From Absidia repens (lineage: Eukaryota > Mucoromycota > Mucoromycetes > Mucorales > Cunninghamellaceae): 64,000 nucleotides of DNA. A program made the translations under genes and the position numbers. Shown here in pieces: positions 32,362-43,098 of this stretch (within the stretch, counting starts at the first letter, position 1; each line of letters starts with the position of its first letter). The notes below the pieces were generated by a model. It saw only the letters and a program-made list of their open reading frames with translations. It did no database searches and was not told the DNA's origin. The stretch lies in assembly GCA_002105175.1 (NCBI GenBank), contig MCGE01000021.1, positions 604,871 through 668,870 on the forward strand, read 5' to 3'.

Positions 32362-33830
32362 ATGGCTACTCTGATGAAGTTGTTGGTGGAAGGGGCCGAG
32401 GAAGTTGAATGTTCCGTGTCCGGGCGCTCCGCTGAAACTTTGCCTTGCTTCGGGATATCCATGGTGAATGTAGTTCTATACCAGTCCTGTTGTCTCCTTT
32501 CTATCATTCTCTGAGTGCTCCTTGTTGTCTTGGTCCTTTGATTCCTGAGTGAAGCATCATCACAATGGCTTCTTGAATCCATATCCTTTTTTTATTTTGG
32601 CATCATGTATGGAAACGTTTGTGGATGTATTACTTTTTCTCTTCTTCTTTCTGCAGGGTTGATTGGCTCTCTTCTATTTCCGGACCATACATCAGTTGCA
32701 CTTTATTTCCTTTCTTTTTCAAGCAAGTTCTCCCCTTGGATCTCCCTCCCTTGACAAGACAACCCTGCAAATGTTTGCATCTGGACGGTAAGTTAAAGCC
32801 AACAATCATGTGTGTCTCTGAATTCATTACTGACGACCTTTTTTTTCCGAGTGATTGTGATCAATCAAATAGTTCCATGAGATTAAACAAGGTAATGTAC
32901 AAGAATTGCAGTGCATGATAGAAAAGCAACGATAGATTTCTAATGACATTCTTTTTGTATTGTTGTCTATAGGTTACTGGTAGTGGCGTGACAGTTGGGT
33001 CCAGCAAAGGTAAAATCAAAATAATAATATATTCAATGTACAGAAATACCGAAACAATGCTAATCACTTTTTATCTTTATCGAGACCGGTGTTTTTATTT
33101 GCGAGTTCCTTGCTTGGCTGCTTGATAATCTTATAATGGTAAGATCAATAGAAGGAAAAGAAAGAAAAGAAAGTATTGACTAGAAAGAACAATGCTAATC
33201 ACATAGTTTGTTTGATACCGAGAGCTACGACTCATATAGGATTACCGTCGTCAGGTTGTTGAAACACTTTGACTTGGAAGAATACAAGGGTAAGATTCAA
33301 AAGATGAAACTTAGTATTATAGAACCGTATACTAATCACTTTATTTTCTTTGTGACCGAGCCCATTGATTTATCTTGACATCCTATTATGGCCCCACTGG
33401 AAACACGCGATGAAATGGACCTCTTGACGGACTTGTTTGAAAAAAAAGAGATACTTGGACAACTGGTTTATGGCTTTGGTGGTGGATGATGTGTCACTTA
33501 GTCTGAATGACGGAAGGATTGAAAAGGTAAGACATCTATGGATGTTTTCATATGTGGTGGCAGAATAAAAAAAGGTGTGGAGGAGGGAAGTGGTTGTGAT
33601 GATGTGGATCGAGGGAGGACGGGGTCAAGGTGGCAAGGAGTGAGGGAGGGTGGTAGGAGGAGGTGACAGGGCGACTGCATTCATTATGGATGTCTTGGTC
33701 CATAAGTAAGGTAGGTGGATGTGGAGTGGTACCGGGACGGAACAAGGCAACGGCGGCCCAATGATGATGATATACCCTTTGGCCATGATCAACGATACCC
33801 CGTGATGATGGTAAGTATACTATATTGATG
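32362..33830 (+). pseudogene. Right-arm downstream multi-exon gene, family unknown
   Basis: It starts at ATG 32362 after an acceptor. The first short frame is open here (M-A-T-L-M-K-L-L-V-E-G-A-E-E-V), unlike the left arm. A long exon at about 32658-32887 reads V-D-W-L-S-S-I-S-G-P-Y-I-S-C and continues to S-S-M-R-L-N-K before GTAATG. Later exons read V-T-G-S-G-V-T-V-G-S-S-K, F-L-A-W-L-L-D-N-L, D-S-Y-R-I-T-V-V-R-L and L-V-V-D-D-V-S-L-S-L-N. The D-V-E-W-Y-R exon has an extra T relative to the left arm, shifting its frame. Each arm thus carries a different lesion. Confidence 0.45.
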
Positions 33831-34198
33831 CAAAAAAAGAAATCATGAATACGTACAGTATAGTATGTCCCTATGACTGTTACTGACCCTCACCTTCGTG
33901 TAATATGATTTTTTTTAGAATACCCACCCTCATATATACCCATAAGAAACACACACTTCGACCACCACCAATACCACCTGTTGCACCCATCCAAGATACC
34001 CACTATCAGTATACTTCTATCTCTCTCAGTACAAAAGCCACAGTGCACGAAAAAAAACAAAAACAACAAAAATCAACAAAACCATCAAAAAAATCACCAT
34101 CAGTACCGTATATTTTATCCCCTGTACATATTATTTTATTCCTCTGCACACCCTTTTGTATATACCCCTTCATTCCATCATCCACTTCCGCTATCTTT

Positions 34199-34332
34199 AC
34201 TATTTTACAGTCTCACCAGTATTTAGTTCCATACTGCGTATATCATATTTTATATTATCCTATCTTTATTATTTTACAGTCTCACCAGTATTTAGTTCCA
34301 TACTGCGTATATCATATTTTATATTATTCTTA
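34199..34332. repeat. Tandem duplication of about 66 bp in the right arm
   Basis: Two copies of a block holding attttacagtctcaccagta and ttagttccatactgcgtata lie end to end. The left arm has one diverged equivalent near 28000-28045. Confidence 0.8.
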
Positions 34333-34440
34333 TCATTATCTTTTAAAAAGCATTTAGTTCCATGCTATATACATTATATCTTGAAAAATAAAGAAATTCT
34401 TTTATATTTGTAATACTGTAGTTTGTTTATGTAGAGTCAA

Positions 34441-34707
34441 TGTCGTACAGTATTTGTCACTTGTCACTAATCATTTGCCACACTATCACACTTGTCATTC
34501 CTATATAGGTATAACACACAGCCTCAAGTATCCACTACTTAGGCATACACACTTATATCTACAGACAACCCGCTTCTCATGGCCTCAAATTACCACAGCC
34601 ACAACTAGCATAGCCTTCCTTTTCCCATTTTATTCAATAAAAATTATATCTGTTACAGTATATCACTTATTTTTATAACGTCTTCTTGTTTTTTTATCAA
34701 TATTACA
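34441..34707 (+). mobile_element. Solo LTR of the A superfamily with 5-bp TSD
   Basis: TGTCGTACAG..AATATTACA flanked by gtcaa at 34436-34440 and gtcaa at 34708-34712. The middle differs from standard LTR A, while the last 60 bp (ataaaaattatatctgtt) match it. It carries TACAGTA at 34446-34452 where other copies read TA. Confidence 0.85.
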
Positions 34708-34717
34708 GTCAATCAAG

Positions 34718-35056
34718 TGTAATAATTTGAGTATAGGTAGAGTCAATCAAGTAAGTGATATAACAGATATCATATAATTTTTATTAAATAAAATGACAGT
34801 GGGCTTTTATAGTAAAAGTATGGGAAGCGGATGATGGAATAATAAATTTCTATGATGATAGATGATTGTAGATGCTAATGGATTATTGGTAGAGTTCGAG
34901 CTGAGGGAATAAAATAGCTTATTATGGAATAGATGGATGATTAATCTTTGATCTTGTTTGTAGACCAAGTGAAACATAGCCAATGTGCGGTTATGCTGGA
35001 GAGTGACAAGGTACAATTGTTGGATCATGATGGACAACCGCTTATCTGATACAGTA
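34718..35056 (-). mobile_element. LTR family A copy, truncated
   Basis: It starts TGTAATAATTTGAG and matches the family to about 35056. The outer end is replaced by the T run of the following R repeat. TACAGTA at 35050-35056 replaces TA. Confidence 0.8.
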
Positions 35057-35069
35057 TGTGTGAGTCTAC

Positions 35070-35960
35070 TTTTTTTTTTTTTTTTTTGCTCATCGTAGTA
35101 TGTCCCGCCCCTGAAAAAAGTCTGGTTTGGTTTGAACCAAAACCAGAATCAGTTGGTATCAGATAAACCAGAAGGCCTGAAGAAGTAATGATGTATAAAA
35201 AAGGGATCTCTAAGAGGGATCTTTAAGAGGGATCTCTAAGAGGGATCTCTACAAGGGTCTCTAAGAGGGATCTCTACAAGGGTCTCTAAGAGGGATCTCT
35301 ACAAGGGATCTCCAAACTTCTAATCAAATTTAAACACACATTATTGAAGCAAATATGCATTTTTTCAAGCAAAGACATGTTGTTTCTCAAGCAAAGACAA
35401 GTTTTATTGAAGTAAACATACGTTTTATTGAAGAAAAAAAGACAAACTAAGCTAATCACGGCACCCCCAAAATCCTGGAATCAAAATGAAAGGGCTTCCC
35501 CATGCATCTTGTAATCCCTTTTCTGAAACCCTTCTAAACTAGTCCTAACAGAAGGCCAAGACCACCAGGTCCACAACGGGCCAAAAACCGTGACGAAAAA
35601 ATAATTTTTCATTAAAAAAAAGGAAAGAAAGAAAAAAAAGAGAGAGAAAATGGGAGATGCCGTTAGAAAAATAATTCAGGCGGAGCGGGCTTTGATTTTG
35701 AATCTCGTCACAAGAAATCTGAAGGCCCGTCAACAAACAAAAACAAATGCGGGAAAGCCTACAGCCGTAATAACAAGACTCTATGTTTCAGTATTGCTTA
35801 CAACATTATAGCATGTACAGTAGAAGCATTTACCGTACGAAATTGGTTTGGAAAATAGATCACCACACTATAGGGATACACTACCGAATGTGATGAATAC
35901 GAGACTGAATAAAGTAACTTTATTATAAAAAATAATAATGAGGAAGAAGCCGGAAAAACC
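35070..35960 (-). repeat. R repeat family copy with poly(A) end
   Basis: Read on the minus strand it ends in the family tail and a run of A (T16-18 at 35071-35087). Inside, a block of 'agagggatctct' units is repeated about eight times (35205-35315). It contains the core complement (aaagggcttccccatgcatc) and, further in, ccgctccgcctgaattat on the minus strand. Confidence 0.75.
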
Positions 35961-36586
35961 CAGTGGGTAAAAAAAACCTTGCTCTTAAAAAAAAGAGAAT
36001 AAAAAAATCATAGTCCAGTAATTAGATTTTACAAAGTCTAATTTCAGTACTAATAAAAAAAATCTAAATACTAGCTATCAATGTTGTGAAATTGGAATCC
36101 CGTTCAGGTACAAAAATAAAATTACATTTTATGTGTCAAATGTGGGAGTGTTGTATTTTGCATATGAATGTAGCAATAAAATAAAATAAAGTGCGACATT
36201 GATGTACAGTCGAGAAAGGTAGTTAAAAATGGGTCAACTAGCTTTCATTCTTTTTTTGGATAACTACTAAACCATCATCTTTTCTATATCAATTCCACTG
36301 TTTAAATCATGATTGACGATGCCCCTCAATGAGCAATACTCATTCAAACTCACATGGATTGGGAAGGTCCCGCAGCTGCAACCGCAAAACAAAAAAACTG
36401 CAAACCAGGTAAAGGAACTGGTGATGTTCTTCAAGACGGATCAAAGGATTCAGCAACGACTTCACAACGTGGCAAGTACCAAACACGAAACGATGAAAAG
36501 GTTGTAAAACTAATCAATCTTCTTACCGAATTTGGGCATCTTTCCATCAGGGACGGTGCAAAAATGGTTGGGCTACCTAAATCAAC

Positions 36587-37018
36587 TGTCGTATCATGAA
36601 TAAAAATGTTCTGCCTGAATAATCAGCAGAGCGGCATTTGAATAAATTCAGGTACCAATGAATCATTTATCCATTTCAAAACCAAACCAATGATCTCTAC
36701 ATAAGATATGAACATACACTTACAGTATCATGATTCTTTTTATTTGTAATCATTATGATATGATTTATAATCCTTATAAGAAAACCAATGAAAAAGTTTT
36801 CTTACTAGTTCCAATTGTATTAACACCATAATGATCAAATAACCAATATCATAGATTACCCGGTCTTAAACGTTATTTTATTTTTTATTTGTATAAATAG
36901 TCTCTAGTATTTTATTTTTATTTTTATCAACATTAATCTAAAATAAAGATAACAAAGAATCTCACTTATTTTCTTACGTCTTTATTTTTTTTTTTTTTTT
37001 ATTATCACAAACACTACA
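36587..37018 (+). mobile_element. Solo LTR, family C, inside the transposase
   Basis: TGTCGTATCATGAAT..AACACTACA, 432 bp. The left flank is atcaac and the right flank ttcaac, an approximate TSD (tcaac). Copies occur at 44980-45406 and 50606-51033. Confidence 0.85.
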
Positions 37019-37208
37019 TTCAACATCAACAGCTATCCGAAGAATCAAACAATGGAACGAATTGACCAGCAATGGGGAAGAAATGTATGTCATCACGAAC
37101 GAACATAAAGGCCGCCAATCCAAGCTTCTCGAGGAACATACGATATACATCTTTGAACAATTGAAACAAGACCCATCATTGACGACCCAGGAAGTGAAAG
37201 ATCGCCTA

Positions 37209-37215
37209 TACTGTA
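37209..37215. other. Putative excision footprint in the transposase
   Basis: TACTGTA where TA restores a continuous Tc1 reading frame for more than 45 codons downstream (to the TGA near 37367). Confidence 0.85.
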
Positions 37216-38242
37216 TGAAATGTATCCTGACATAAATATCACTCCTCAAGCAATCGGCAATCACATGCGCACACAATGGCATCTCACCTTCAAGCGTGTT
37301 ATACCCCATTATTTTGCTCGTGACAACAAAGAAACGATTTTGAAACGGCGTCAATCGGTAGAGTCATGACTGGAAGCTGGAATCGACTTCTTCAACGACT
37401 GTGTTTTTATCGACGAATCTGGATTTAATCGCAACATGCACCGATCGTATGGATGGAGCGAAGCTGGCAAGCCATGTAAACTCAAGGTTGAAACTAAAGG
37501 TCCAAATCTCAGCATTCTGGGCGCCATAACAAAGGACGGACTTCTTACGTTGTCGAAACGTGAAATTTGTGCGGCGACCTCGAAAAAAAGCGAAAGGCGA
37601 AGACACCAACACCTACTCCGAGCAAAGGGACATCCAGCGTTGATTTTTTGGAATTCGTCGAACAAACTAACTCTCACGGCAATCCGCGTTGCGGATTTCA
37701 AATACAAGTATCTAGTACTGGATAATGCGGCTATTCACAAGACACTGACGGTGCAAGACTGGATTCGCAAGCGTGGATACGAAATCATCTTTTTGCCACC
37801 GTTTTTGAATCCGATCGAAGAATTTTGGGCAAAGCTGAAGAATGTTTTCAACAAGGATTCAGCATCGATGGAAAAGAACACGCTTCATAGTGATCGTATT
37901 TGTAAGGCATCCGAATATATATCAAAGGAAGACTGTCAGGCTTGGATTAAACACTCGTTGACATTTTGGGATAGATATTTAAATTCTGGAGAAGGATTGT
38001 AGCTGTTATATTTTTTTTTTTAGTTATAGGATTGTAGTTTGTCTCATTTTTTTATAAAATAAAATAATGATTTTTGTCACATTTGTCTCATTTGTCATGT
38101 ATATTATTTTTATTTATTTAAAATGCTATGTCATAGTCAAAACCAAAATAATGTTAACAGCTATCTCAAAATTGGTTGATCTCTTTTCACCAACCTGGCT
38201 CACTTTTGCGGAGTTTGACCCAACCTAACTTTCTCGACTGTA

Positions 38243-39275
38243 AGTCATCCACGGAAGTAACAACAGTAGGAGTAAGAGAGAGAGGGACTTCAGCAGCAAC
38301 ACAATCTTCGCGAAACCAATGGAGAAACCGTCAACATCATCATCATGAGTGACTGAAGTAGTATGTTGACAAACAAAGAGTCGTATCATGAATAAGATAT
38401 GTTCTTCCAGAATAATAAGAGGAGCGGCATTCAAATAAATGCAGGTACCAATCAACCATTTACCCATTTCAAAACCAATATCATACATACTTTAAACAAC
38501 CCAGCAAGTCGTCATCCTAGTTCGCTTTCAATACTTACCATTTTCGGTAAGTAGAACACATTATCAGCAATAGCTCTGCTGCAAATAAAGATACAAACTT
38601 GAAAATACCACCATTCGAAAGAGCAACAAAAATCACATTTGGTGTAACATTTAATTAAAATCAAAGTTTTGTAAAACAAAATATAAAAAATGACAACTTC
38701 AATTTCATAATATATTTTTACACAAACTTTGATATTCTTGTATACCAACACATACGTACACTTATTCCTACAGTATACCTTAGTTCATGCATGCACATGC
38801 GATCATTCCATAAAACATAATTCAGACCTCGAATCACCCACTACACAAATTCCTATCATATTCATCACCCCAATTTTTACAGGCCCACATACCATCACAT
38901 CAGTATAAATAAGACAATACATTTGAATAGAAATAAAGAATTATCCAAGAGTTTCACAATACTTGATAACAAGTCCCATTTTATTTAATAATACAACAGA
39001 TATGATAAATTAAATTTAAGTTGTCATTACGTTCCATAACTCACAGGAATTAACACCTGTATGTACAGTATATAAGCTTAGGGAACTCAACAGATTGCCC
39101 AAAACATCGATAATTGCAGTATAAATAGCAATATAAGTTTTCCATAAAAGGTCGGCAAGTCAACTTGTGATTCATTCTGAGCCGATCAATGTTATTTCGG
39201 GCTCAAATAAACCTAGTTTTGGCATAGTACTGTAAATCAAACTTGAAGTTTGGCATGAGTGTCTATCTTGACCTT
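38243..39275 (-). mobile_element. D/E composite repeat, copy 1
   Basis: On the minus strand this copies the arrangement at 53028-54200. It has a short C-terminal coding end L-K-V-K-I-D-T-H-A-K-L-Q (39275-39240), an AT-rich LTR-like body ending in TCATGATACGA (38384), then the start of a frame with D-T-T-S-V and an Asp-Asp-Asp run. It abuts the right end of the Tc1 element. Confidence 0.6.
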
Positions 39276-39295
39276 CAACCTATTACCGTACAATA

Positions 39296-39800
39296 TCTGC
39301 ATGAATGGTTAATTTTTTTTTTTTAGGTGCCGTTGATATCGCAAACAATCGCCGTGACAACCTCGACAACTTTCATGATGTTATGAAGAGTTGAGAGGTC
39401 CGGAACCCTTGCTTTCTTCTTCGGAATTGCCGAATCAAATGCGTTTAGTGCATACAAGGTGTTCCATCAACATGGAGCAAGCATGAAGCATAATTCATTC
39501 AAGTCGAAGCTTGCGGATTCCATTTTGGCCTTTGTAGTCGACCAAGAATCTCTCCAGGAGCAAAATGAGTGCCTCTAGAATGAAGACAAGGGGGAATGGA
39601 CTACCATCGAAGTGTCCCATTGGGAAAAAACTGAGGCTGGAAAGGACATTCGCCGAATTTGCAGAGATTGCAAAAAAAAAAAAAAAGTAAAGGCGATTCT
39701 GCGTTGTTCGTGCGACCCGTTAAGCCCGCTATGTCATGATTGTTGGCATGCTTGGGTCGAACAAACCGGTTATCCAACAAACCAATTCGTATTAATATAG
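39296..39800 (+). pseudogene. piggyBac-like transposase C-terminus
   Basis: Segments in shifted frames read N-N-R-R-D-N-L-D-N-F-H-D-V, then F-G-I-A-E-S-N-A-F-S-A-Y-K-V-F-H and F-K-S-K-L-A-D-S-I. The final part is C-R-D-C, C-S-C-D-P-L-S-P-L-C-H-D-C-W, a cysteine-rich tail typical of piggyBac-derived (DDE_Tnp_1_7) proteins. Stops at about 39380 and 39577 show it is dead. The N-terminus is missing. Confidence 0.65.
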
Positions 39801-40029
39801 AAGGTCGATACTTTTTTTAAAAAAAAATAAAATATATTTTTATTTTGATTTGCAACCTCCACAGCATGTTTTATCATCGGACGGTTCTGTCCGCTTTCCA
39901 AATAAGGATAATGGCCCTATTAAAATATCATTTTTTTTTTTTGCTAATATAAACAAGCTCTGAAATTAATTCCACGTAATATACTACACTATAACAATTG
40001 ATTCATAAAATTTCGTAAATGGATGTTGC

Positions 40030-40842
40030 TGTAATGTTGGTGTAGTAGAGTCAAAGTCAAATAAGTGAGACAAAGTTCTATTTTTATTTTAGTAAAATGA
40101 TGGAAGGCTTTTATAATAAAATCGGGGAAGCGGTTATTGGAATAATAAATTTCTACTACTAATGTATTATTGGATAAGATAGAGATGAGGGATTAAATCA
40201 TTGGACTGTGAGTAGATGACTGAATGATTATTAGCGTGCTGACAGTTAGGTCCTGATATGAGTCTGACATTTGCTATATTTGATAGATTGATTTATAATG
40301 TAAATATAGAGGATGACAAATACGAAAATGAGCCCGACAAAGAGGGTGATTTGGTGATGGCGTTTGCGGATTTGTACAAGTTGGTGGTCCGTACCTCGGT
40401 GACATGTGATGCTTAGTCCGACAGTAGTTCATGTATGACTATTGCGAAATCGAGAGATCGCCGGAAGTTTGCTTCGGGTCCTCATGTAATGGCTGCTTGA
40501 TCAGCTGGTAGATGTACCAGTCGATAGGTCTAGTAATACCAGACAAGCGATACTGGATTTCATGTAACTGGTTGTCGGTGGCCTTGGCTTCATTTGATGT
40601 ATGAATCTTTAAAGCTTCAGGTGGGGTGTACTGACGGAGCGTGTTCTTTGGACAGTTGAGCAGGAAGCGGCGGCGGTCTATTTCGTCTAACGTGCGCTTG
40701 AAGAAGTCCTCGGTCATTTGAGGAAAGTGGTCGAGCACTTCCTCGGGAGGTATGAAATCTGACCCTGGTGTGCGTAGGATAACGTTTGGGTCGTGATAGA
40801 TAATCGCGTATCTGATATGTGTGGATGATGACAAATACGATA
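40030..40842 (-). mobile_element. Chimeric LTR: family B + DIRS gag piece + family A end
   Basis: Bases 40030-40329 match LTR B up to gacaaatacga. Bases 40330-40793 are a DIRS gag fragment. From gggtcg at 40788 the sequence becomes the outer end of LTR A (atgtgtggatgatgacaaat) to 40842. Short overlaps at the joints (gggtcg at the right) suggest template switching or microhomology-mediated joining. Confidence 0.8.
40330..40793 (-). pseudogene. Fragment of a DIRS gag gene
   Basis: It aligns with 21317-21780 in the intact DIRS element and is closely similar at the protein level (T-P-G-S-D-F-(I/T)-P-P-E-E-V-L-D-H-F-P). A one-base deletion near 40471 shifts the last part. Because of the chimera, one frame runs from LTR sequence into gag (40858-40439). 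Confidence 0.9.
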
Positions 40843-40877
40843 GTGCGGAAAATGGCAATTTTGTGTGTGTCGAAAAT

Positions 40878-41172
40878 AGGAACTATTTGTGATACCCAAA
40901 CCTATTTCCCATCTTCCACATCTTTATTTATTTATACCCGCTCCGCATTTCTTCATTTTGACATTTGACAGGTACTACCCTATACCTTACTTTATTCATA
41001 CTTTGTCACCCGCTAAATTATTCCCCCAACTTCATTTCAGATTATTCCAATTTGTAACCATTTCATTATGACTCACTTAGCTATAGGAAAAGATATAAAT
41101 ATGACATGTTTGAATATTAAATAAAAAGAGTAACCAATTGTATCACTTACTTACCTTTGTGTTTATTTCAGT
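40878..41172 (+). mobile_element. LTR family H, copy 1
   Basis: It shares gtgatacccaaacc, ttatttataccc and gtatcacttac with the copy at 48765-49055. It contains a tataaatatgac box and an AATAAA signal near the end. It reads cacttagct where copy 2 has a 5-bp insertion. Confidence 0.75.
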
Positions 41173-41399
41173 GTCCAAACTTCCAGTTTTGTTTGAGTGG
41201 CGAAAATAGTAAGTTTGCAGTGCGGAAAATAGCCAATTAACAGCGGTTCTGCAAAGCAGACATATTGTATGTTTGGTTTAAAAAATGAGACTTTGGTTCA
41301 AAGATAAGATGTGTTTTAAGTTGATTAGCAGTTAAATGGGTGTGTTTCAAGGTCATTAGAAGTTTGCTTCAATGATTTGTGTTTAAAAGGTCAATAGAA

Positions 41400-42322
41400 G
41401 TTTGCAGATCCCCTTTGGAGATCCATTTTGCTTGTAGACTAGCTTTTAGATTTTCTTTCCTTTAGTATAATATTGATTATGATGATTCAATAAAAGTTTT
41501 TTATTTTGCAATGAACAATGGGTGACAAATCTATTCTACTGTGTTAGACTAATCTGCATACTAATGTACATGCTATTACTGTATACAGTACTGTGGTAGT
41601 CTATTATATATACTACAGTATTCTTGTTTGGTAGTGTATCCCTATTGTGTGGTGATCTATTTTCCAAACCAATTTAGTACGGTAAATGCGTCTACATCCT
41701 ATAATGTTGTAAGCAATACTGAAGCATAGGGGTTTGTTATTATGGATGTAGGCTTTCCCGACTTTGTTTTTGTTTGTAAACGAGCCTCCAGATTTTTCTG
41801 TGACAGGATTGAAAATCAAAGCCCGCTCCGCCTGAATTATTTTTCAAGCGGCATCTCCCATTTTCTCTCTCTCTTTTTTCTTTCTTTCCTTTTTTTTTTA
41901 ATGAAAAATTATTTTTTCGTCACGGTTTTTGGCCCGTTGTGGACCTGGTGGACTTGGCTTTCTGGTAGGACTAGTTTAGAAGGGTTTCAGAAAAGGGATT
42001 ACAAGATGCATGGGGAAACCCTTTCATTTTGATTCTAGGATTTTGGGGGTTATAGTGATTAGCTTAGTATGTCTCTTTTCTTCAATAAAACATGTCTCTG
42101 CTTCAATAAAATTTGTCTTTAATAAAACCTGTCTTTACTTCAATGATGCGTGTTTAAACGTCATTAATAGTTTGCAGATCCCTCTTAGAGATCCCTCTTA
42201 GAAATCCCTCTCAGTGTGCCATCGTAGAGATCCCTTTTTAATACATCATTCCTTCTTCAGGTTTTTTGGTTTTGGCTCAAATAAACCAGACTTTTTTGGG
42301 CGGTTGTTTTTTTTGGGGGGAG
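41400..42322 (+). repeat. R repeat family copy (long)
   Basis: One of the longest copies: upstream block (caataaaagttttttatttt, ctgtgttagactaatctgca), then gcccgctccgcctgaatta, the core (ggactagtttagaagggttt, gcatggggaaaccctttcat), and 'gatccctctta' units at 42175-42240. It ends near accagacttttttgggc. No coding frame is conserved among copies. Confidence 0.8.
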
Positions 42323-42545
42323 TGTCGTATTTGTTATTTGTCATCATCCACATATATCAGATATGCGATTACCCATCGCGTCCCAACAATTGTACCTTGT
42401 CACTACCCAGCATAATCTCACACAGGCTATGTTTCACTTGGTCTACAATCAATATCAAAGATTAATCATCCATCTATTCAATAAAAACCATATCTGTTAT
42501 ATCACTTATTCCTTATAACGTTTTCTCATCCTAGCAAATATTACA
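42323..42545 (+). mobile_element. LTR family A copy with internal deletion
   Basis: TGTCGTATTTG..AATATTACA, 223 bp. It lacks the middle third of the family, and no TSD is visible. Confidence 0.75.
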
Positions 42546-42621
42546 CTCACAATTGTCATTTTGCACATCAGATTACACATAGCCTCAAATTTACTATTAC
42601 AGTATCAAGCTGACATACACT

Positions 42622-43098
42622 GTCATGAATAACATTTTGTGTTACCCTTGTCCTCTCAGTTCCCACATCTTTGGTCTTCTCAATTCCCACATCTCTTGTG
42701 TTCTCAGTTCCCGCACCTCTTGAAGTGCTCAGCACTTATTAGTTTCAGTATAAATAACCCCATCTCCCCACTCTAGTTTATTATCTTTATCTGATATCCT
42801 GTTATATTTTATCAATAAACTATCTCTGCTCTTTTCTCCAACTACTTTCTACTTTTGATCTTCTTGAATTGAAAACTCAATCTAGGTAAGATTTTTATTA
42901 TACTATATCATATATTCTCTGTGAAGTATAACTCATCTCCGTCCTGTCTGGTTCCTGATATCATATCAGATCAAACAAACTTGTTATTACTTCTATCTGT
43001 CTGTTACGTTCGAACTCTCTGTCTTGTATACTACAGTACTTCGACTCCATATTCACTGTATTATACTGTACTTCCGTTCTCAGTTATTCTGGGTCACC
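42622..43098 (+). mobile_element. LTR and leader of the gag-protease element
   Basis: It contains a promoter-like agtataaataacccc (about 42750), then caataaactatctctgctc, and a leader to the gag ATG at 43099. A related stretch lies at 25717-25870. The exact LTR limits are not defined because no second copy is complete. Confidence 0.5.

Larger units (their letters stand above)
27876..34440. repeat. Large head-to-head inverted duplication
   Basis: The left arm (27876-30804, read on the minus strand) and right arm (31492-34440, plus strand) carry the same order: membrane-protein ORF, stop, intron, multi-exon downstream region, AT-rich 3' part. A spacer of about 690 bp separates them. Non-coding parts are nearly identical: complementary 65-codon stretches at 28531-28728 and 33548-33745 differ at two residues. 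The membrane ORFs are far more diverged. Each outer edge abuts an LTR of the A superfamily. Confidence 0.88.
36313..38002 (+). pseudogene. Tc1/IS630-type transposase, broken
   Basis: An N-terminal helix-turn-helix (L-T-E-F-G-H-L-S-I-R-D-G-A-K-M-V-G-L) is interrupted at 36587 by an LTR. The frame resumes after 37018. The DDE residues are recognisable: F-I-D-E-S-G-F-N, later L-V-L-D-N-A-A-I-H-K and P-F-L-N-P-I-E-E-F-W. Lesions: LTR insertion, a TACTGTA 5-bp insertion at 37209-37215, an in-frame TGA near 37367 and further frameshifts near 37575-37670. Confidence 0.88.
36207..38240 (+). mobile_element. Tc1/mariner-type element with CAG termini and TA TSD
   Basis: The left end TA/CAGTCGAGAAAGGTAG and right end CTTTCTCGACTG/TA are inverted (CAGTCGAGAAAG on both sides), with TA at 36205-36206 and 38241-38242. 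It contains a decayed transposase and an LTR C insertion. The CAG terminus is the one expected to leave TA-CAG-TA scars on excision. Confidence 0.9.

Noticed and set aside
32362..33830. Crinkler-type effector for the downstream genes of the inverted locus
   Set aside because: The first short frame faintly resembles a ubiquitin-like start, but none of the expected later motifs could be found and the putative P-loop lacks the G-K-S/T core.
35205..35315. Array of 'gggatctctaagag' units as a CRISPR
   Set aside because: There are no unique spacers, and the same units recur inside every R copy, so it is an internal tandem repeat.
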